A stretch of 64,000 nt of DNA from Celeribacter baekdonensis (GCF_003047105.1 NZ_CP028475.1:2046001-2110000), one strand, 5' to 3'. Positions 16,806 through 28,100 are shown, numbered from the stretch's first letter. The notes: generated from the sequence alone by a model not told the origin. Numbers and translations are program-made.

Positions 16806-19073
16806 TCAGCCGCATTTGGAATAGCCGCAGGAGCCGCAGGTCATGCAGCCTTCGACCATGCGCATGTCGTATTGGCCGCAGGACGAACAGGCTTTGCCAC
16901 GCGGCTTTTGACCGATGACGGCGACTTCGGCTTGCGGGTCGGCCTTCAAGCCCATGCCTTCGCCTTCGATGAACCCGGTCTCCACCAGATGCGTTTCGAT
17001 CACGCCGCCAATCGCCGCCAAGATTGAGGGGATGTATTTGCCCTTCATCCATGCACCACCGCGCGGATCAAACACGGCTTTGAGTTCTTCGACCACGAAA
17101 GACACATCGCCACCGCGCCGGAACACCGCCGAAATCATCCGCGTCAGCGCCACGGTCCAGGCGAAATGTTCCATGTTCTTGGAGTTGATGAAAATCTCAA
17201 ACGGGCGGCGATGACCGCCATGGACGATGTCATTGATGGTGACATAAATCGCATGCTCAGAATCCGGCCATTTCAGTTTATATGTATTGCCTTCAAGCTG
17301 TTGCGGACGATCAAGCGGCTCGGACAGATAGACGACTTCGGCACCTTCATCCGACTCCGGCGTCGCTTCCGAGGTCTCGGACACGCTCAAAACCGAGCCT
17401 GTCACATCATTCGGGCGATAGGTGGTGCAGCCCTTACAGCCGCTGTCCCACGCCGCCATATAGACCTCTTTGAAATCGTCAAAAGAGATGTCTTCCGGGC
17501 AGTTGATGGTTTTGGAGATTGAGCTGTCGACCCATTTCTGGGCCGCAGCTTGCATCCGCACGTGATCGAGCGGCGCGAGCGTTTGAGCGTTGACGAAATA
17601 TTCGGGCAACTCCGCATCCGCGCCGAATGTGTCGCGGTACATTTTGACGGCGTAATCGACCACTTCTTCTTCGGTGCGCGACCCATCTTTTTGCAAGACT
17701 TTGCGGGTGTAGGCATAGGCGAACACCGGCTCGATCCCCGACGAGACGTTGCCCGCATAGAGCGAAATCGTCCCGGTCGGCGCGATCGAGGTCAGCAACG
17801 CATTGCGAATGCCGTTCTCACGGATCGCGTCTTTGACGTCCTGATCCATATCCTTAAGCGACCCGGAGGCGAGGTACTTATCCGCATCAAACAGCGGGAA
17901 CGCCCCTTTTTCCTTGGCCAAGCCAGCCGAAGCCAGATAGGCGGCGCGGGCAATCATCTTGAGCCATTTCTCACAGGTCGCGGCGGCCTCTTCGGAACCA
18001 TAGCGTTGACCGATCATCAACAAAGCGTCGGCAAGCCCGGTGACACCAAGGCCGATCCGGCGTTTGGCGGCGGCTTCCTGGGCTTGTTGTTCAAGCGGGA
18101 AGCGCGAGGCATCGACCACGTTGTCCATCATCCGCACGGCGGTGGCGACCAGATCAGACAGCTTTGCCTCATCCATCTCCGCGCCCGGCGCAAACGGGTT
18201 TGCGACCAAAGTGGCCAAGTTGATCGAGCCCAAAAGGCAGGCGCCATAAGGCGGCAAAGGTTGCTCGCCACAGGGGTTGGTCGCGGCGATGGTCTCGACG
18301 TAATTCAGGTTGTTGAGCTTGTTGATCCGGTCGATGAAAATCACACCCGGCTCGGCATAGTCATAGGTGCCCTTCATGATCTTGTTCCAAAGATCCCGCG
18401 CCTCAACCGTGTGATAGACCTTGCCACCGAATTTCAGATCCCAGGAGCCATCGGCCTTAACCGCTTCCATGAAATCATCGGTGATCAAAACCGAAAGGTT
18501 GAACATGCGCAACCGCGCGGCATCTTGTTTGGCCTCGATGAAATTCTCGATATCGGGGTGATCGCAGCGCATCGTCGCCATCATCGCGCCACGACGCGAG
18601 CCGGCCGACATGATCGTGCGGCACATCGCATCCCACACATCCATAAAGGACAACGGACCAGACGCATCCGCCGCCACGCCCATCACATCCGCGCCTTTGG
18701 GGCGAATGGTGGAGAAATCATAGCCGATGCCGCCGCCTTGCTGCATGGTCAAAGCCGCCTCTTTGAGCATGTCGAAAATGCCGCCCATGCTGTCGGGAAT
18801 CGTCCCCATGACGAAACAGTTGAACAGGGTCACGGTGCGGCCCGTGCCAGCCCCTGCCAAAATCCGGCCTGCGGGCAGGAATTTGAAATCCTCAAGCGCG
18901 CTGTAGAACTTTTCTTCCCACGCCGCGCTGTCTTTTTCGACAGAGGCCAGCGATCGTGCAACGCGACGCCAACTGTCTTCGACGGTCAGATCAACCGCTT
19001 TTCCGCCCGCCTCTTTCAGGCGATATTTCATATCCCAAATTTGTTCGGCGATGGGGGCGGCAAAACGTGTCAT
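16806..19073 (-). CDS. nrdJ: Adenosylcobalamin-dependent (class II) ribonucleoside-diphosphate reductase
   Basis: 755-residue enzyme reducing ribonucleotides to deoxyribonucleotides in the cytoplasm, with B12 as radical source. The substrate-site redox Cys86 (FNCFVMGT), the radical Cys268 in NPCGEQPL and the finger-loop segments (QQGGGIGYDFS, SAGSRRGAMM) are present. The C-terminus is Cys-rich (CSSCGQYDMRMVEGCMTCGSCGYSKCG region), probably zinc-binding and redox-shuttling. ATG 19,073 is preferred over an upstream TTG. I saw no NrdR boxes or cobalamin riboswitch upstream. Oxygen independence suits an organism meeting changing oxygen. Confidence 0.95.
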   Translation of the reverse strand: MTRFAAPIAEQIWDMKYRLKEAGGKAVDLTVEDSWRRVARSLASVEKDSAAWEEKFYSALEDFKFLPAGRILAGAGTGRTVTLFNCFVMGTIPDSMGGIFDMLKEAALTMQQGGGIGYDFSTIRPKGADVMGVAADASGPLSFMDVWDAMCRTIMSAGSRRGAMMATMRCDHPDIENFIEAKQDAARLRMFNLSVLITDDFMEAVKADGSWDLKFGGKVYHTVEARDLWNKIMKGTYDYAEPGVIFIDRINKLNNLNYVETIAATNPCGEQPLPPYGACLLGSINLATLVANPFAPGAEMDEAKLSDLVATAVRMMDNVVDASRFPLEQQAQEAAAKRRIGLGVTGLADALLMIGQRYGSEEAAATCEKWLKMIARAAYLASAGLAKEKGAFPLFDADKYLASGSLKDMDQDVKDAIRENGIRNALLTSIAPTGTISLYAGNVSSGIEPVFAYAYTRKVLQKDGSRTEEEVVDYAVKMYRDTFGADAELPEYFVNAQTLAPLDHVRMQAAAQKWVDSSISKTINCPEDISFDDFKEVYMAAWDSGCKGCTTYRPNDVTGSVLSVSETSEATPESDEGAEVVYLSEPLDRPQQLEGNTYKLKWPDSEHAIYVTINDIVHGGHRRPFEIFINSKNMEHFAWTVALTRMISAVFRRGGDVSFVVEELKAVFDPRGGAWMKGKYIPSILAAIGGVIETHLVETGFIEGEGMGLKADPQAEVAVIGQKPRGKACSSCGQYDMRMVEGCMTCGSCGYSKCG

Positions 19074-19221
19074 GTGCAAGGGTCCGATTTTGTTCGAGTC
19101 AGCGGTTTAGACGGCGGGATGTATCGTGCTATAGGTCCAAGATCAACGCGCAAGGCGCGAAAATGTCGCTTGAATATTTGCTGTGCAGATCTAGTTTGGA
19201 CACCACACATAGGGGTAGATG

Positions 19222-19641
19222 ATGTCCAACCACATAAATCTAGTAAAACTTTGCGTGGGTGTCGACAGTTTTGATCAGCTCCAGGCCTATATTGACGCCG
19301 CCCCCGGTGAGGCCCGCGGCCATGTCACGCGGATGTGGCCGAAACAAGAGGACGCCCTTTTGAATGGCGGGTCTCTGTATTGGGTCATTAAGGGCGTGAT
19401 TCAGGCCCGTCAGCGCATCACAGCCCTTGAGGAAGTGATCGGCGCAGATGGCGTGCGGCGCTGTCGCATCGTCTTGGCCAAGCCTTTGATCCGAACCCAA
19501 AATGCCACCCGCCGCCCGTTCCAAGGCTGGCGCTACCTCAAACCCGAAGACGCCCCCGCAGACCTGCCCAAGGGCCGCGAAAGCGAACAGGAATTGCCGC
19601 CAGAACTGGCGCAAACCTTGGCCGAGATTGGATTGATTTGA
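19222..19641 (+). CDS. DUF1489-family protein
   Basis: 139-residue alphaproteobacterial protein of unknown function. The family is recognised by its N-terminal HINLVKLCVGV and the central MWPKQ and GSLYWVIKGVI segments, with a C-terminal FQGWRYL. No signal peptide or membrane segment, so likely cytoplasmic. ATG 19,222 sits better behind AGGGG than the ATG at 19,219. Divergent from nrdJ; three bases upstream of the signal-peptidase-like gene. Confidence 0.85.
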   Translation: MSNHINLVKLCVGVDSFDQLQAYIDAAPGEARGHVTRMWPKQEDALLNGGSLYWVIKGVIQARQRITALEEVIGADGVRRCRIVLAKPLIRTQNATRRPFQGWRYLKPEDAPADLPKGRESEQELPPELAQTLAEIGLI

Positions 19642-19644
19642 CAC

Positions 19645-20283
19645 ATGTCTTTACGGCGTCTGCTCATTTTAGCGTCCCTTTTTATCACCACATCCACCGC
19701 CGCTCAGGCCAGCTGTCTCTGTTTGAAATGTGCCTTTGGCGGTCACGAAATGTTTCGTATTTCCTCCTCTGCGATGCTCCCGACCTTGCCCATAGGCGCC
19801 TGTCCCATCGCAACCCATTATGGCACCACCCTGATGCCAGAGCGTGGGCAAATGATTGTTTTCAAGAACACGCGCAGCCAATCGGCATTTGTGTTTCGCC
19901 TCATCGGCCTTGCGGGCGACAGGATTGCGCTAGAGGACGGCGTGGTCATCCTGAATGGCGCGCCTCTGCCGCAGGAAGCGGATGAAATCTTCCTAATTTC
20001 AGAGGAAAATGCGGCACACTACGCCCGCAGTGTCTGTGGCGGCCAAGCCAGTTGTGAGGTGCCGCTGTTGCGCGAGACCCTCCCGGATGGCACCAGCTAC
20101 CAGATTTTGGAGACGGGCGAGAGCCGTTTTGACACCATGGCTGAGGTCACGGTCCCGAAAGGACATGTGTTTGTATTGGGCGATTCGCGGAACAACGCAG
20201 CAGACAGCCGCCTGCCCCAAGACATAGGCGGTCGCGGATTTGTCCCGGTAGAGAATTTGATCGGCGTGTTTGAGGCCAATTGA
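19645..20283 (+). CDS. Signal peptidase I-like (S26) protein lacking the catalytic lysine
   Basis: 212 residues. The S26 core is recognisable: catalytic Ser42 in RISSSAMLPTL, VFRLIGLAGDRI, and the C-terminal box VLGDSRNNAADSR. In true signal peptidase I the general base is the Lys in the segment K-R-V-x-G-L-P-G-D. Here that segment is F84-R85-L86-I87-G88-L89-A90-G91-D92, so the Lys is replaced by Phe. The N-terminus looks like a cleavable signal peptide (SLRRLLILASLFITTSTAAQA) rather than the usual membrane anchor. It is probably a periplasmic, inactive or re-purposed paralog, not the housekeeping LepB. Confidence 0.8.
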   Translation: MSLRRLLILASLFITTSTAAQASCLCLKCAFGGHEMFRISSSAMLPTLPIGACPIATHYGTTLMPERGQMIVFKNTRSQSAFVFRLIGLAGDRIALEDGVVILNGAPLPQEADEIFLISEENAAHYARSVCGGQASCEVPLLRETLPDGTSYQILETGESRFDTMAEVTVPKGHVFVLGDSRNNAADSRLPQDIGGRGFVPVENLIGVFEAN

Positions 20284-20286
20284 ACC

Positions 20287-20985
20287 TCAGTCGCCCATCC
20301 CCAACATTTCTTTGAGTGACACCATGGTTGCCCGCGTGTCATCAGACCACGCGGCTGTGCGGCTTTTGAACAGCGTCGCTTGGGATTTATGCACCGGCTC
20401 GCAATTGAGAATTTTAAGGTGGTTGGCGCGCAGGGTCTCGCCCGTTGACGTGATGTCTGCAATCGCCTCTGCGGTCAGGTTTTTCACCGTGCCTTCGGTC
20501 GCGCCTTGCGAATCAACCAGTTGATAATCAGCCACGCCATTGGTTTTCAAAAACTCGCGCACCAGATGGTGATATTTGGTAGCGATGCGCAGGCGAAACC
20601 CGTGGCGCACGCGAAAGGCGGCGGCGGCGGCATCGAGATCATCCAGCGTATCGACATCGACCCAGGCTTTCGGCACCGCGATGATCAGATCGGCATGGCC
20701 AAACCCCATCGGCGCGATTTCCATCACCTTGCTGTCCCAAGCGGCCAGTTTGTCACGCACCAGATCAGACCCTGTGACGCCCAAATGGATACGCCCAGCC
20801 GCCAATTCGCGGGGAATCTCAGAGGCCGACAACAGGACCAATTCAAGCCCGTCAATGCCTTCGACCACACCTGAATATTCGCGCTCAGCGCCCGCGCGCG
20901 ATAGGGTGATGCCCGCTTGCGCGAACCATTCAAAGGTCTTTTCCATCAACCGGCCCTTGGAGGGCACGCCGAGTTTGACAACCAT
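20287..20985 (-). CDS. hisG: ATP phosphoribosyltransferase catalytic subunit, short form
   Basis: 232-residue HisG catalysing the first step of histidine synthesis (ATP + PRPP). The short form lacks the regulatory domain and needs HisZ, which is the preceding gene. The PRPP site reads GATEGTVKNLTAEAIADITSTG. Family N-terminus KLGVPSKGRLME is present. ATG 20,985 overlaps the hisZ stop (ATGA), so the subunits are coupled. Confidence 0.95.
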   Translation of the reverse strand: MVVKLGVPSKGRLMEKTFEWFAQAGITLSRAGAEREYSGVVEGIDGLELVLLSASEIPRELAAGRIHLGVTGSDLVRDKLAAWDSKVMEIAPMGFGHADLIIAVPKAWVDVDTLDDLDAAAAAFRVRHGFRLRIATKYHHLVREFLKTNGVADYQLVDSQGATEGTVKNLTAEAIADITSTGETLRANHLKILNCEPVHKSQATLFKSRTAAWSDDTRATMVSLKEMLGMGD

Positions 20986-22082
20986 CACGCGTCTCCTTTC
21001 AGAGCCAACATCAAACCGGGCCGCATCACGCCGCCAACGGCTGGGATAGACCGCCCCTGCCCCAACACGGAGGTAAGCGCATCATAGCGCCCGCCGGTGG
21101 CCACGGGCGGCAAATCCGGGCGGCCTTCGGCGTAAAAGCCAAAGACAAACCCATCGTAATATTCCATCGAGGTCCGGCCATAGGAGGCCTCGAATTCGAG
21201 ATGCTCGACATCAACCCCACGCGCCGCCATCGCATCAGCGCGGCGGCTCAACCGGGTGACCGCCTCAGAGATCGCAGGCATATCCACCGTGATGTCGCGC
21301 AGCGCGGAGAGCACATGCGGCACGGTTTCTTTCAGCGAAAGAATGTCATCAAGCAGCTCAATTTCGGCTTCTGCGATGGGCGGCTCATTGGCATCTTCTT
21401 TCAGCGCCAAAATGCGCGCGTCAATCTCGGATTGGGTGCGCAGGCCAATAAAGGGGGCCTCTGGCTCTGCCAAATTGGCGGTCACGCGTTCGAGGTTTTG
21501 CTGACGCAGGTCTGTCCCGCCCTCGGAAAACCGGGTCATCAGCGCGCGAAACCGACGGGGCCGCCAGATGTGACGCAACAAGGCGCTCCGGCGGCGTTCT
21601 GTGGTTTTCAGCCCGCGCACAGCGGCCACCAAAATGCCAATATCGCCTGTCGCAGCACGCAGATCATAGCCCGCAAGCGCATCAGAAAACGCGGCAAAGA
21701 CTTCGGCATCGGCATCGGCGGGATTGGTCCCGTCAAACACCTCATAGCCGACCTGAATATACTCATTGGCGCGCTCGGGCATCACCTCTTGTTTGCGAAA
21801 CACTTCGCCCGCATAGGTGTAACGCGCCGGTTCGGCACCGTCCGACATATGGGCCTGAACCACGGGCACGGTAAAATCCGGGCGCAGCATCATTTCGCCG
21901 CGATCCGGGTCCGTACTCATATAAGCGCGGGCGCGGATGTCTTCGCCGTAGAGGTCCAAAAGCACCTCGGCAGGCAGCAGAATATCCATCTCCACCGGAT
22001 GCGCACCCTTGGCCTCGAAACTCGATTTCAGGCGTGCGGCCTCGGCGCGCACGGCGGCTTTTGGAATGTCAGTGCGGGGCAT
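20985..22082 (-). CDS. hisZ: ATP phosphoribosyltransferase regulatory subunit
   Basis: 365-residue HisS-like paralog without tRNA-charging function that forms a complex with short HisG and confers histidine feedback. Class II synthetase-like motifs are visible (MMLRPDFTVPVVQAH; YAGEVFRKQE; VATGGRYDALTSVLG). Sits between hisS and hisG with one- to four-base overlaps on both sides. Confidence 0.95.
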   Translation of the reverse strand: MPRTDIPKAAVRAEAARLKSSFEAKGAHPVEMDILLPAEVLLDLYGEDIRARAYMSTDPDRGEMMLRPDFTVPVVQAHMSDGAEPARYTYAGEVFRKQEVMPERANEYIQVGYEVFDGTNPADADAEVFAAFSDALAGYDLRAATGDIGILVAAVRGLKTTERRRSALLRHIWRPRRFRALMTRFSEGGTDLRQQNLERVTANLAEPEAPFIGLRTQSEIDARILALKEDANEPPIAEAEIELLDDILSLKETVPHVLSALRDITVDMPAISEAVTRLSRRADAMAARGVDVEHLEFEASYGRTSMEYYDGFVFGFYAEGRPDLPPVATGGRYDALTSVLGQGRSIPAVGGVMRPGLMLALKGDA

Positions 22083-23581
22083 CAGGCATAGCTTTCAATG
22101 ATCTCGCGCACCTTGGCGACCATGTCACCACGGGGCACTTCGAATTGGTTCGGGCGGTCTTTCCATTCCTCAAGCGAGGCGTTTTCCGCCAGTTTGGTGC
22201 CAAGGATCAGGTCCTTGATCTGCACCACGCCTTTGGCCTCTTCATCGCCGCCTTGAATGATCGCCACCGGGCTCATCCGCTTGTCAGCGTATTTGAGTTG
22301 ATTGCCAAAATTCTTGGGATTGCCAAGGTAGACCTCGGCGCGAATGCCCGCTTGGCGCAACTCGGTGACCATCGCCATGTAATCATTCATTCGGTCGCGA
22401 TCCATCACCGTGACCACAACCGGGCCTTGCGCGGTTGCGCCCATCCGGCCCTTGGCGGTCAGCGCGGCCAAAAGCCGATCGACACCGATGGACATGCCGG
22501 TGGCCGGGACCTCTTGGCCGGTGAAGCGTTTGACCAGATCGTCATAGCGACCGCCGCCCGCAACCGAGCCAAAATCGCGCACCCGGCCTTTTTCATCTTC
22601 GATCTGAAAGGTCAGCTCGGCCTCATAAACAGGCCCGGTATAATAGCCCAAGCCCCGCACAACCGCCGGGTCAATCACGATGCGATCCGGGCCGTAGCCC
22701 TGCCCGGCCAGAAGATCGGCGATCTGGCGCAGCTCATCAACGCCATCAATGCCGGTTTGTGCCCCTTCGACCAGCGTGCCAAGACGCGCAATTGTGGACG
22801 CATTGTCCTCTTGGCGGCCATTCACAAAGCCCAAAATCAAATCAACCTGCGTGGTCGCAAGACCCGCGCCTTTGGTGAAATCACCGCTTTCGTCTTTGCG
22901 GCCTTCGGTCAAAAGCGCCATAACGCCCTCGTCCCCAAATTTGTCGTGCTTATCAATCGTGCGCAAGACGATGCCACGCACATCGGCGAACTCTTCGGTG
23001 TCGGGCAGCCCCGCCGCCTCCAACACCCCGTCCAAAACCTTGCGGTTGTTGACGCGGATGATGTAATCGCCGCGCGGGATGCCAACGGCCTCAAGCGTAT
23101 CGGACAGCATCGCGCAAATCTCGGCGTCTGCGGCCACGGACGGCGCGCCGACAGTGTCCGCATCGCATTGATAAAACTGGCGAAAGCGTCCGGGTCCGGG
23201 CTTTTCATTGCGCCACACTGGGCCCATCGCGTAACGGCGATAGGGGGCGGGCAACTCATTGCGATACTGTGCAGCAACACGGGCCAAAGGCGCGGTCATA
23301 TCATAACGCAGCGCCAACCAATCACCGGGTTTTTCCGCCTCGGGTTCCTCTTGCCAGGCAAAGACCCCCACATTTGGACGATCCACATCGGGCAGAAATT
23401 TGCCAAGCGCCTCCACCGTCTCCACCGCCGAAGTTTCGAGCGCCTCAAAGCCGTAGAGATGATAGACCGCCGCAATCTGATCGAGCATGGCTTTGCGTTC
23501 GGTCACCTCGGTGCCAAAATAGTCGCGAAAGCCTTTGGGCGTGATCGCCTTGGGGCGTGGAGTTTTCTTGGGCTTGGCCAT
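22082..23581 (-). CDS. hisS: Histidine-tRNA ligase
   Basis: 499-residue class II synthetase. Motif 2 region ([25 protein letters not shown], here abbreviated) and histidine-specific loops [13 protein letters not shown] and [14 protein letters not shown] are present, with an anticodon-binding C-terminal domain. Start 23,581 ([21 protein letters not shown]) excludes a long unsupported upstream extension. First gene of hisS-hisZ-hisG, a typical alphaproteobacterial order. Confidence 0.95.
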   Translation of the reverse strand: MAKPKKTPRPKAITPKGFRDYFGTEVTERKAMLDQIAAVYHLYGFEALETSAVETVEALGKFLPDVDRPNVGVFAWQEEPEAEKPGDWLALRYDMTAPLARVAAQYRNELPAPYRRYAMGPVWRNEKPGPGRFRQFYQCDADTVGAPSVAADAEICAMLSDTLEAVGIPRGDYIIRVNNRKVLDGVLEAAGLPDTEEFADVRGIVLRTIDKHDKFGDEGVMALLTEGRKDESGDFTKGAGLATTQVDLILGFVNGRQEDNASTIARLGTLVEGAQTGIDGVDELRQIADLLAGQGYGPDRIVIDPAVVRGLGYYTGPVYEAELTFQIEDEKGRVRDFGSVAGGGRYDDLVKRFTGQEVPATGMSIGVDRLLAALTAKGRMGATAQGPVVVTVMDRDRMNDYMAMVTELRQAGIRAEVYLGNPKNFGNQLKYADKRMSPVAIIQGGDEEAKGVVQIKDLILGTKLAENASLEEWKDRPNQFEVPRGDMVAKVREIIESYA

Positions 23582-23740
23582 GGCCTGTCCTTTACGTCTG
23601 TCACCGGATGCGGCATAGCCCACGAGGGCCAAAGGGGCAAGCCGGGGACCGCATCCGACGGGTGAAAACCGGGACAAACTGCCGTATCCTTGGACCACAA
23701 GGTCAGTCACGTCACAGATTACGTTAACGGGAGAGCCAGA

Positions 23741-23953
23741 ATGAGTACCGAAGATCGCACCCTTGCACTTGAGGAACAGGTCGCGCATTTGAGCAAAACG
23801 GTGGATGAGCTGTCCGATATTGTGGCCCGGCAAGAGCGCGAGATCGAAGTGATCGGTCGGCGTCTTGGCATGTTGATGCAGGCGGAAGCGGTACGTCAAT
23901 CCGATGGCGAGGGCACTGTGGCCTTGGCCGATCAACGTCCGCCGCATTGGTAA
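23741..23953 (+). CDS. slyX: SlyX-family protein
   Basis: 70-residue coiled-coil protein (heptads in [21 protein letters not shown] then IGRRLGMLM) with the short C-terminal PPHW characteristic of SlyX. Function of the family is not established. Start at 23,741 follows GGGAGAG. Divergent from hisS. Confidence 0.85.
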   Translation: MSTEDRTLALEEQVAHLSKTVDELSDIVARQEREIEVIGRRLGMLMQAEAVRQSDGEGTVALADQRPPHW

Positions 23954-23997
23954 ACGTCATATGATCCGTTGGAAAATGTGGCCGAAACTCATACGCC

Positions 23998-25115
23998 TCA
24001 GCGGATTTCCTCGGACATGACATCGCCATTGTGGAGCAACAATTCCAACCACCCTTTCGGCGCGCCAAAGGTCGGATAGACTGACACAAAGGCCAGTTGT
24101 TTCTCCAAAAGCCCCACCTTATCCGCCGGACAGCGTTGTTTGCGCTTCACACCACAGGTTGAGGATTTGATCGCTTCATAGCTTTTGTCGGCTTGTGACC
24201 AATCGGCCTCATTGCTGTCAGAGTAGCGCAGCACCTCATGTAGGCCCGCCTCCCCAAACATCACCAAGGACGCCGTCACCTGACGCGCACAGCCATCGGC
24301 AAAGCCTGTGATAAACTGCGTGCGCGGGCCAGTGTTGGCCGGATCGGTATCAAAAAGCCGCCAAACCGTTGTGCCCTCGCGCGGGAACTGATCGACCTCA
24401 CGCCCCATGCTGCGTTTGTTGGCTTCGCAGGCGATACCGACCTCACCAAAAGGCAGGACCTCGCCGGGTTGAACCGTGGACTTCGGGGCGCCATGGGTGG
24501 TCTTGGACTTCAAAAACCCAAACAGCGGCTTGTTCGGCGCAGCAGAGGCTTTGGGCGCTTGGGTCTCAGGCGGCTCGGCGGCATCTGGGGCCTCGTCTGG
24601 TGCCGGAAGCACAGCGGGGACACCAAGTGTTTCTGGCCGCGCAGCAAAAGGTTCGGTTTCCGCCGGCGCAGAGGGGGCTTCGGCTTCAAAAACGCAAAGA
24701 GCCCGCCCGTTTTCACCTCGTCAACCGGATCGCCCTGTGCCTCATCCACGGCCAAATCAGCCACCTCAGGCATCGCAATCAACGTCGCGCTCTGTTCAGG
24801 AGATGTGCCCGCCACCACCTCAATCTCGGTGCCGCTCAAAGGCGAGACCTCGGGCGGTACGGGCTTTAAAAAGGCGAAAAGCCCCTTTGATTGACCCGAT
24901 GATTGACCCGATTTTTCCGCCACCTCTGTGGCGTCTTCGCTTTCCGCGGCCTCTGCGGCAGCGGCAAAGGCGCGGGACAATTGCGCCTGAGAATAGCCTG
25001 CGGCAGGGACGTCGGTGTTGGAAATTGGCGGGTCCACAGGGGTCTGAAGCTGACAGGCGGACAAGGCCACACTGGCCACAAGCATATGGGCCAAAAGCGG
25101 ACGCCTCGTCCTCAT
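23998..25115 (-). CDS. Lipoprotein with three LF[A/G]FLK repeats (one-base frameshift)
   Basis: A lipoprotein: the N-terminal signal ends in the lipobox LSAC (Cys21 from ATG 25,115). A low-complexity Pro/Ala/Glu linker carries the motif LFAFLK at about 79-84 and 139-144, and LFGFLK once more after the frame break. The C-terminal half (EVLPFGEVGIACEANKR... HEVLRYSD ... GVKRKQRCPADKVG) looks folded, with several Cys. The two halves are in different frames; adding one C to the five-C run at 24,673-24,677 gives one 372-residue protein. ATG overlaps the dnaE stop. I do not recognise a family with known function. Confidence 0.75.
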
Positions 25116-28100
25116 CACAGATCCTCCACCGTCACAACCCCGTCGAGCGATTTGATCGCCCCTTTGATTTCAGGCGTTATAACAAAGGATTGCGGAATGT
25201 CGATGTCCACTTCGTTGGGATAGTCCGGCGCCATGATACAAAAGGCCACAGCCCCGCGCGCCGGTTGTTTGGCCTCGCGCGTGGTGCGGGTCAACAGATC
25301 ACCGACCTGCGCAATCGCCACCACATCGTCGCAGAAAATCCGCAAACCCGCCCCGCCTGCGTCAGCCACGGCGGCCTCCATCGGGCCGACCGAACGAATG
25401 GTCGGATCAAATTGGCCATCGTTGAACCGCCCCTCAAGCGTGACCACGACCTTATCCGTGGTCTCAAACACCTGCCGCGAGATGTCGAAATCATCTTTGC
25501 GCGGGAACATGGCGATGCCGGACAATTGCCCGGTGCTGTCGGAAATATTCATGCGGAAATAGCGGGTGCCTTTGCCCGATTTCATCTCGCGAAAACCCGA
25601 CACCATGACGCCAACTTTGACGATGGCGGAACCTTCAGCCTCGGCCTTGGCCTGAGCATCCGCAATGGTACCGATTTTCTTGCGTCTCAACGCACTGGCG
25701 TAGTCATCCAGCGGGTGACCCGACAGGAAAAAACCGATGGCTTTTTGCTCTTCCATCAACCGTTCGGAGGCGACCCAATCGTTCACCGGAGACAGCCGTG
25801 GTTCGGGCAAATCTTCGCCCGCATCGCCAAACAGCGACACTTGGTTTGACGCCTTTTGTTCGTGAATCGCGGCGGAATATTGCACCAAAGGATCGAGGCT
25901 TTCGAACACCCGGCGACGGTTGGGGTCCAAAAGATCAAACGCGCCCGCCCGTGCCAACATTTCCAAAGGCCGTTTGCCGACGCGTTTCAAATCGACCCGG
26001 CGGGCAAAATCAAACAGGGTGACGAAAGGTTTGCCCGCGTCCCGCGCGCGCACGATCAATTGCATCGCCTCGCCGCCGACGTTTTTGAGCGCGCCCAGCG
26101 CGTAGACCAGCTTTTGATCGACCACATCGAACGTCGCCAAAGAGCGGTTCACACAGGGCGGAATGATTTCGATCTCAAGACCGCGACGCACCTCTTCGGC
26201 ATAGATCGCCAATTTATCGGTGAGGTGAATATCGCAATTCATGACCCCGGCCATGAATTCAACCGGATGGTTCGCCTTCAACCAGCCGGTTTGATAGGAC
26301 ACCACCGCATAGGCCGCCGCGTGGGATTTGTTGAAGCCGTAGTTGGCGAATTTCTCCAACAGATCAAAGACCTCAGAGGCCTTTTTCTTATCAACACCGT
26401 TTTCACCTGCGCCGCGCTCGAATTTCGGGCGTTCGGCGTCCATCGCCTCTTTGATCTTTTTCCCCATGGCGCGACGCAGCAAATCCGCACCGCCAAGCGA
26501 ATAGCCCGCCATGACCTGAGCGATCTGCATCACCTGTTCCTGGTACACGATGATGCCTTGGGTCTCGGCCAGAATGTGATCAATCGTCGGGTGCACCGAT
26601 TCCAATTTTTTGCGCCCGTGTTTCACGTCGCAATAGGTCGGAATGTTCTCCATCGGACCGGGACGATAAAGCGCCACAAGCGCCACAATATCCTCGATAC
26701 AGGTCGGTTTCATCTGGCGCAGCGCGGTCATCATGCCCGAGCTCTCCACCTGAAACACCGCGACCGTTTTGGCGTCTGAATAGAGCTTATAGGTCTTGTC
26801 ATCATCCAGCGGGATGAGGTTGATCTCGTTTTCCGCACCGTCGGGCGGCTCGTAAAGCGTGGTGCCATCCGCCGCGACATGCAAAGGCCGACCCGATTTG
26901 AAAATCAGGTTCATCGCCGATTGGATCACGGTCAGGGTTTTAAGACCCAAAAAGTCGAATTTGACCAAACCCGCAGGTTCGACCCATTTCATGTTGAATT
27001 GGGTCGCAGGCATGTCAGAGCGCGGATCTTGGTAGAGCGGCACCAATTCGTCAATCGGACGGTCCCCGATCACCACCCCGGCGGCGTGGGTGGAGGCGTT
27101 GCGCAACAGCCCCTCAACCTGTTGGCCGTAGGTCAAAAGCCGATCGACAACCTCTTCGTTTTTGGCCTCTTCGCGCAGACGCGGCTCGTCAATCAGGGCT
27201 TGGTGAATGGACACGGGTTTGACGCCCTCCACCGGGATCAATTTTGACAGACGATCAACCTGACCATAGGGCATTTGCAACACACGACCGATGTCACGCA
27301 CGGCGGCTTTGGACAAAAGCGCGCCAAAGGTGATGATCTGACCGACCTTGTCGCGGCCATATTTTTGCTGAACGTATTTGATCACCTCTTCACGGCGATC
27401 CATGCAAAAGTCGATGTCGAAATCGGGCATCGACACACGTTCGGGGTTCAGGAACCGTTCGAACAGCAAAGAATAGCGCAGCGGATCAAGGTCGGTGACG
27501 GTCAACACATAGGCGACCAGAGAGCCCGCCCCGGACCCCCGGCCCGGCCCAACCGGAATGCCATTGTCTTTGGCCCATTTGATAAAATCGGCCACGATCA
27601 AAAAGTAGCCGGGAAACCCCATCTGTTCGATGATGCCAAGCTCGAATTTCAGTCGCGCATCGTATTCTTCACGCGGGGCGGCGGGTTCGATCACCGCCAA
27701 ACGGGCCTCAAGCCCCTCCCACGCCTGTTTGCGCAGTTCCTCGACCTCGTCATCGGCGAATTTCGGCAAAATCGGGTCGCGCTTATACGCCTTGAACGCA
27801 CAGCGCCTGGCGATTTCTACCGTATTTTCAATCGCTTCCGGCAGGTCTGCAAAGAGTGCGGCCATTTCCGCAGGAGATTTGAAATAATGCTGGTCGGTCA
27901 GACGCCGACGCGGCTCGGATTGGTCGACATAGGCCCCTTCCGCAATACAAATCAGCGCATCATGGGCCTCATACATCTCCGCTTTCGGGAAATAGACATC
28001 ATTGGTCGCCACCAAGGGCAGACCCAAATCATAGGCCCATTCCACGAAAGGCCGCTCGCACAGCCGCTCCGCCTCGGTGTGTTGGCCGTCATCGCCCGGA

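Noticed and set aside
19074..19221. Cobalamin riboswitch or NrdR boxes upstream of nrdJ
   Set aside because: The region is short and I could not find a B12-box-like sequence or paired NrdR palindromes.
17550..19274. Long plus-strand open frame (574 codons) opposite nrdJ
   Set aside because: Shadow of nrdJ. Its translation is His/Arg-rich without any family motif, while the opposite strand encodes an unmistakable class II reductase.
22034..23665. Long plus-strand open frame (543 codons) opposite hisS
   Set aside because: Antisense shadow of hisS and the start of hisZ.
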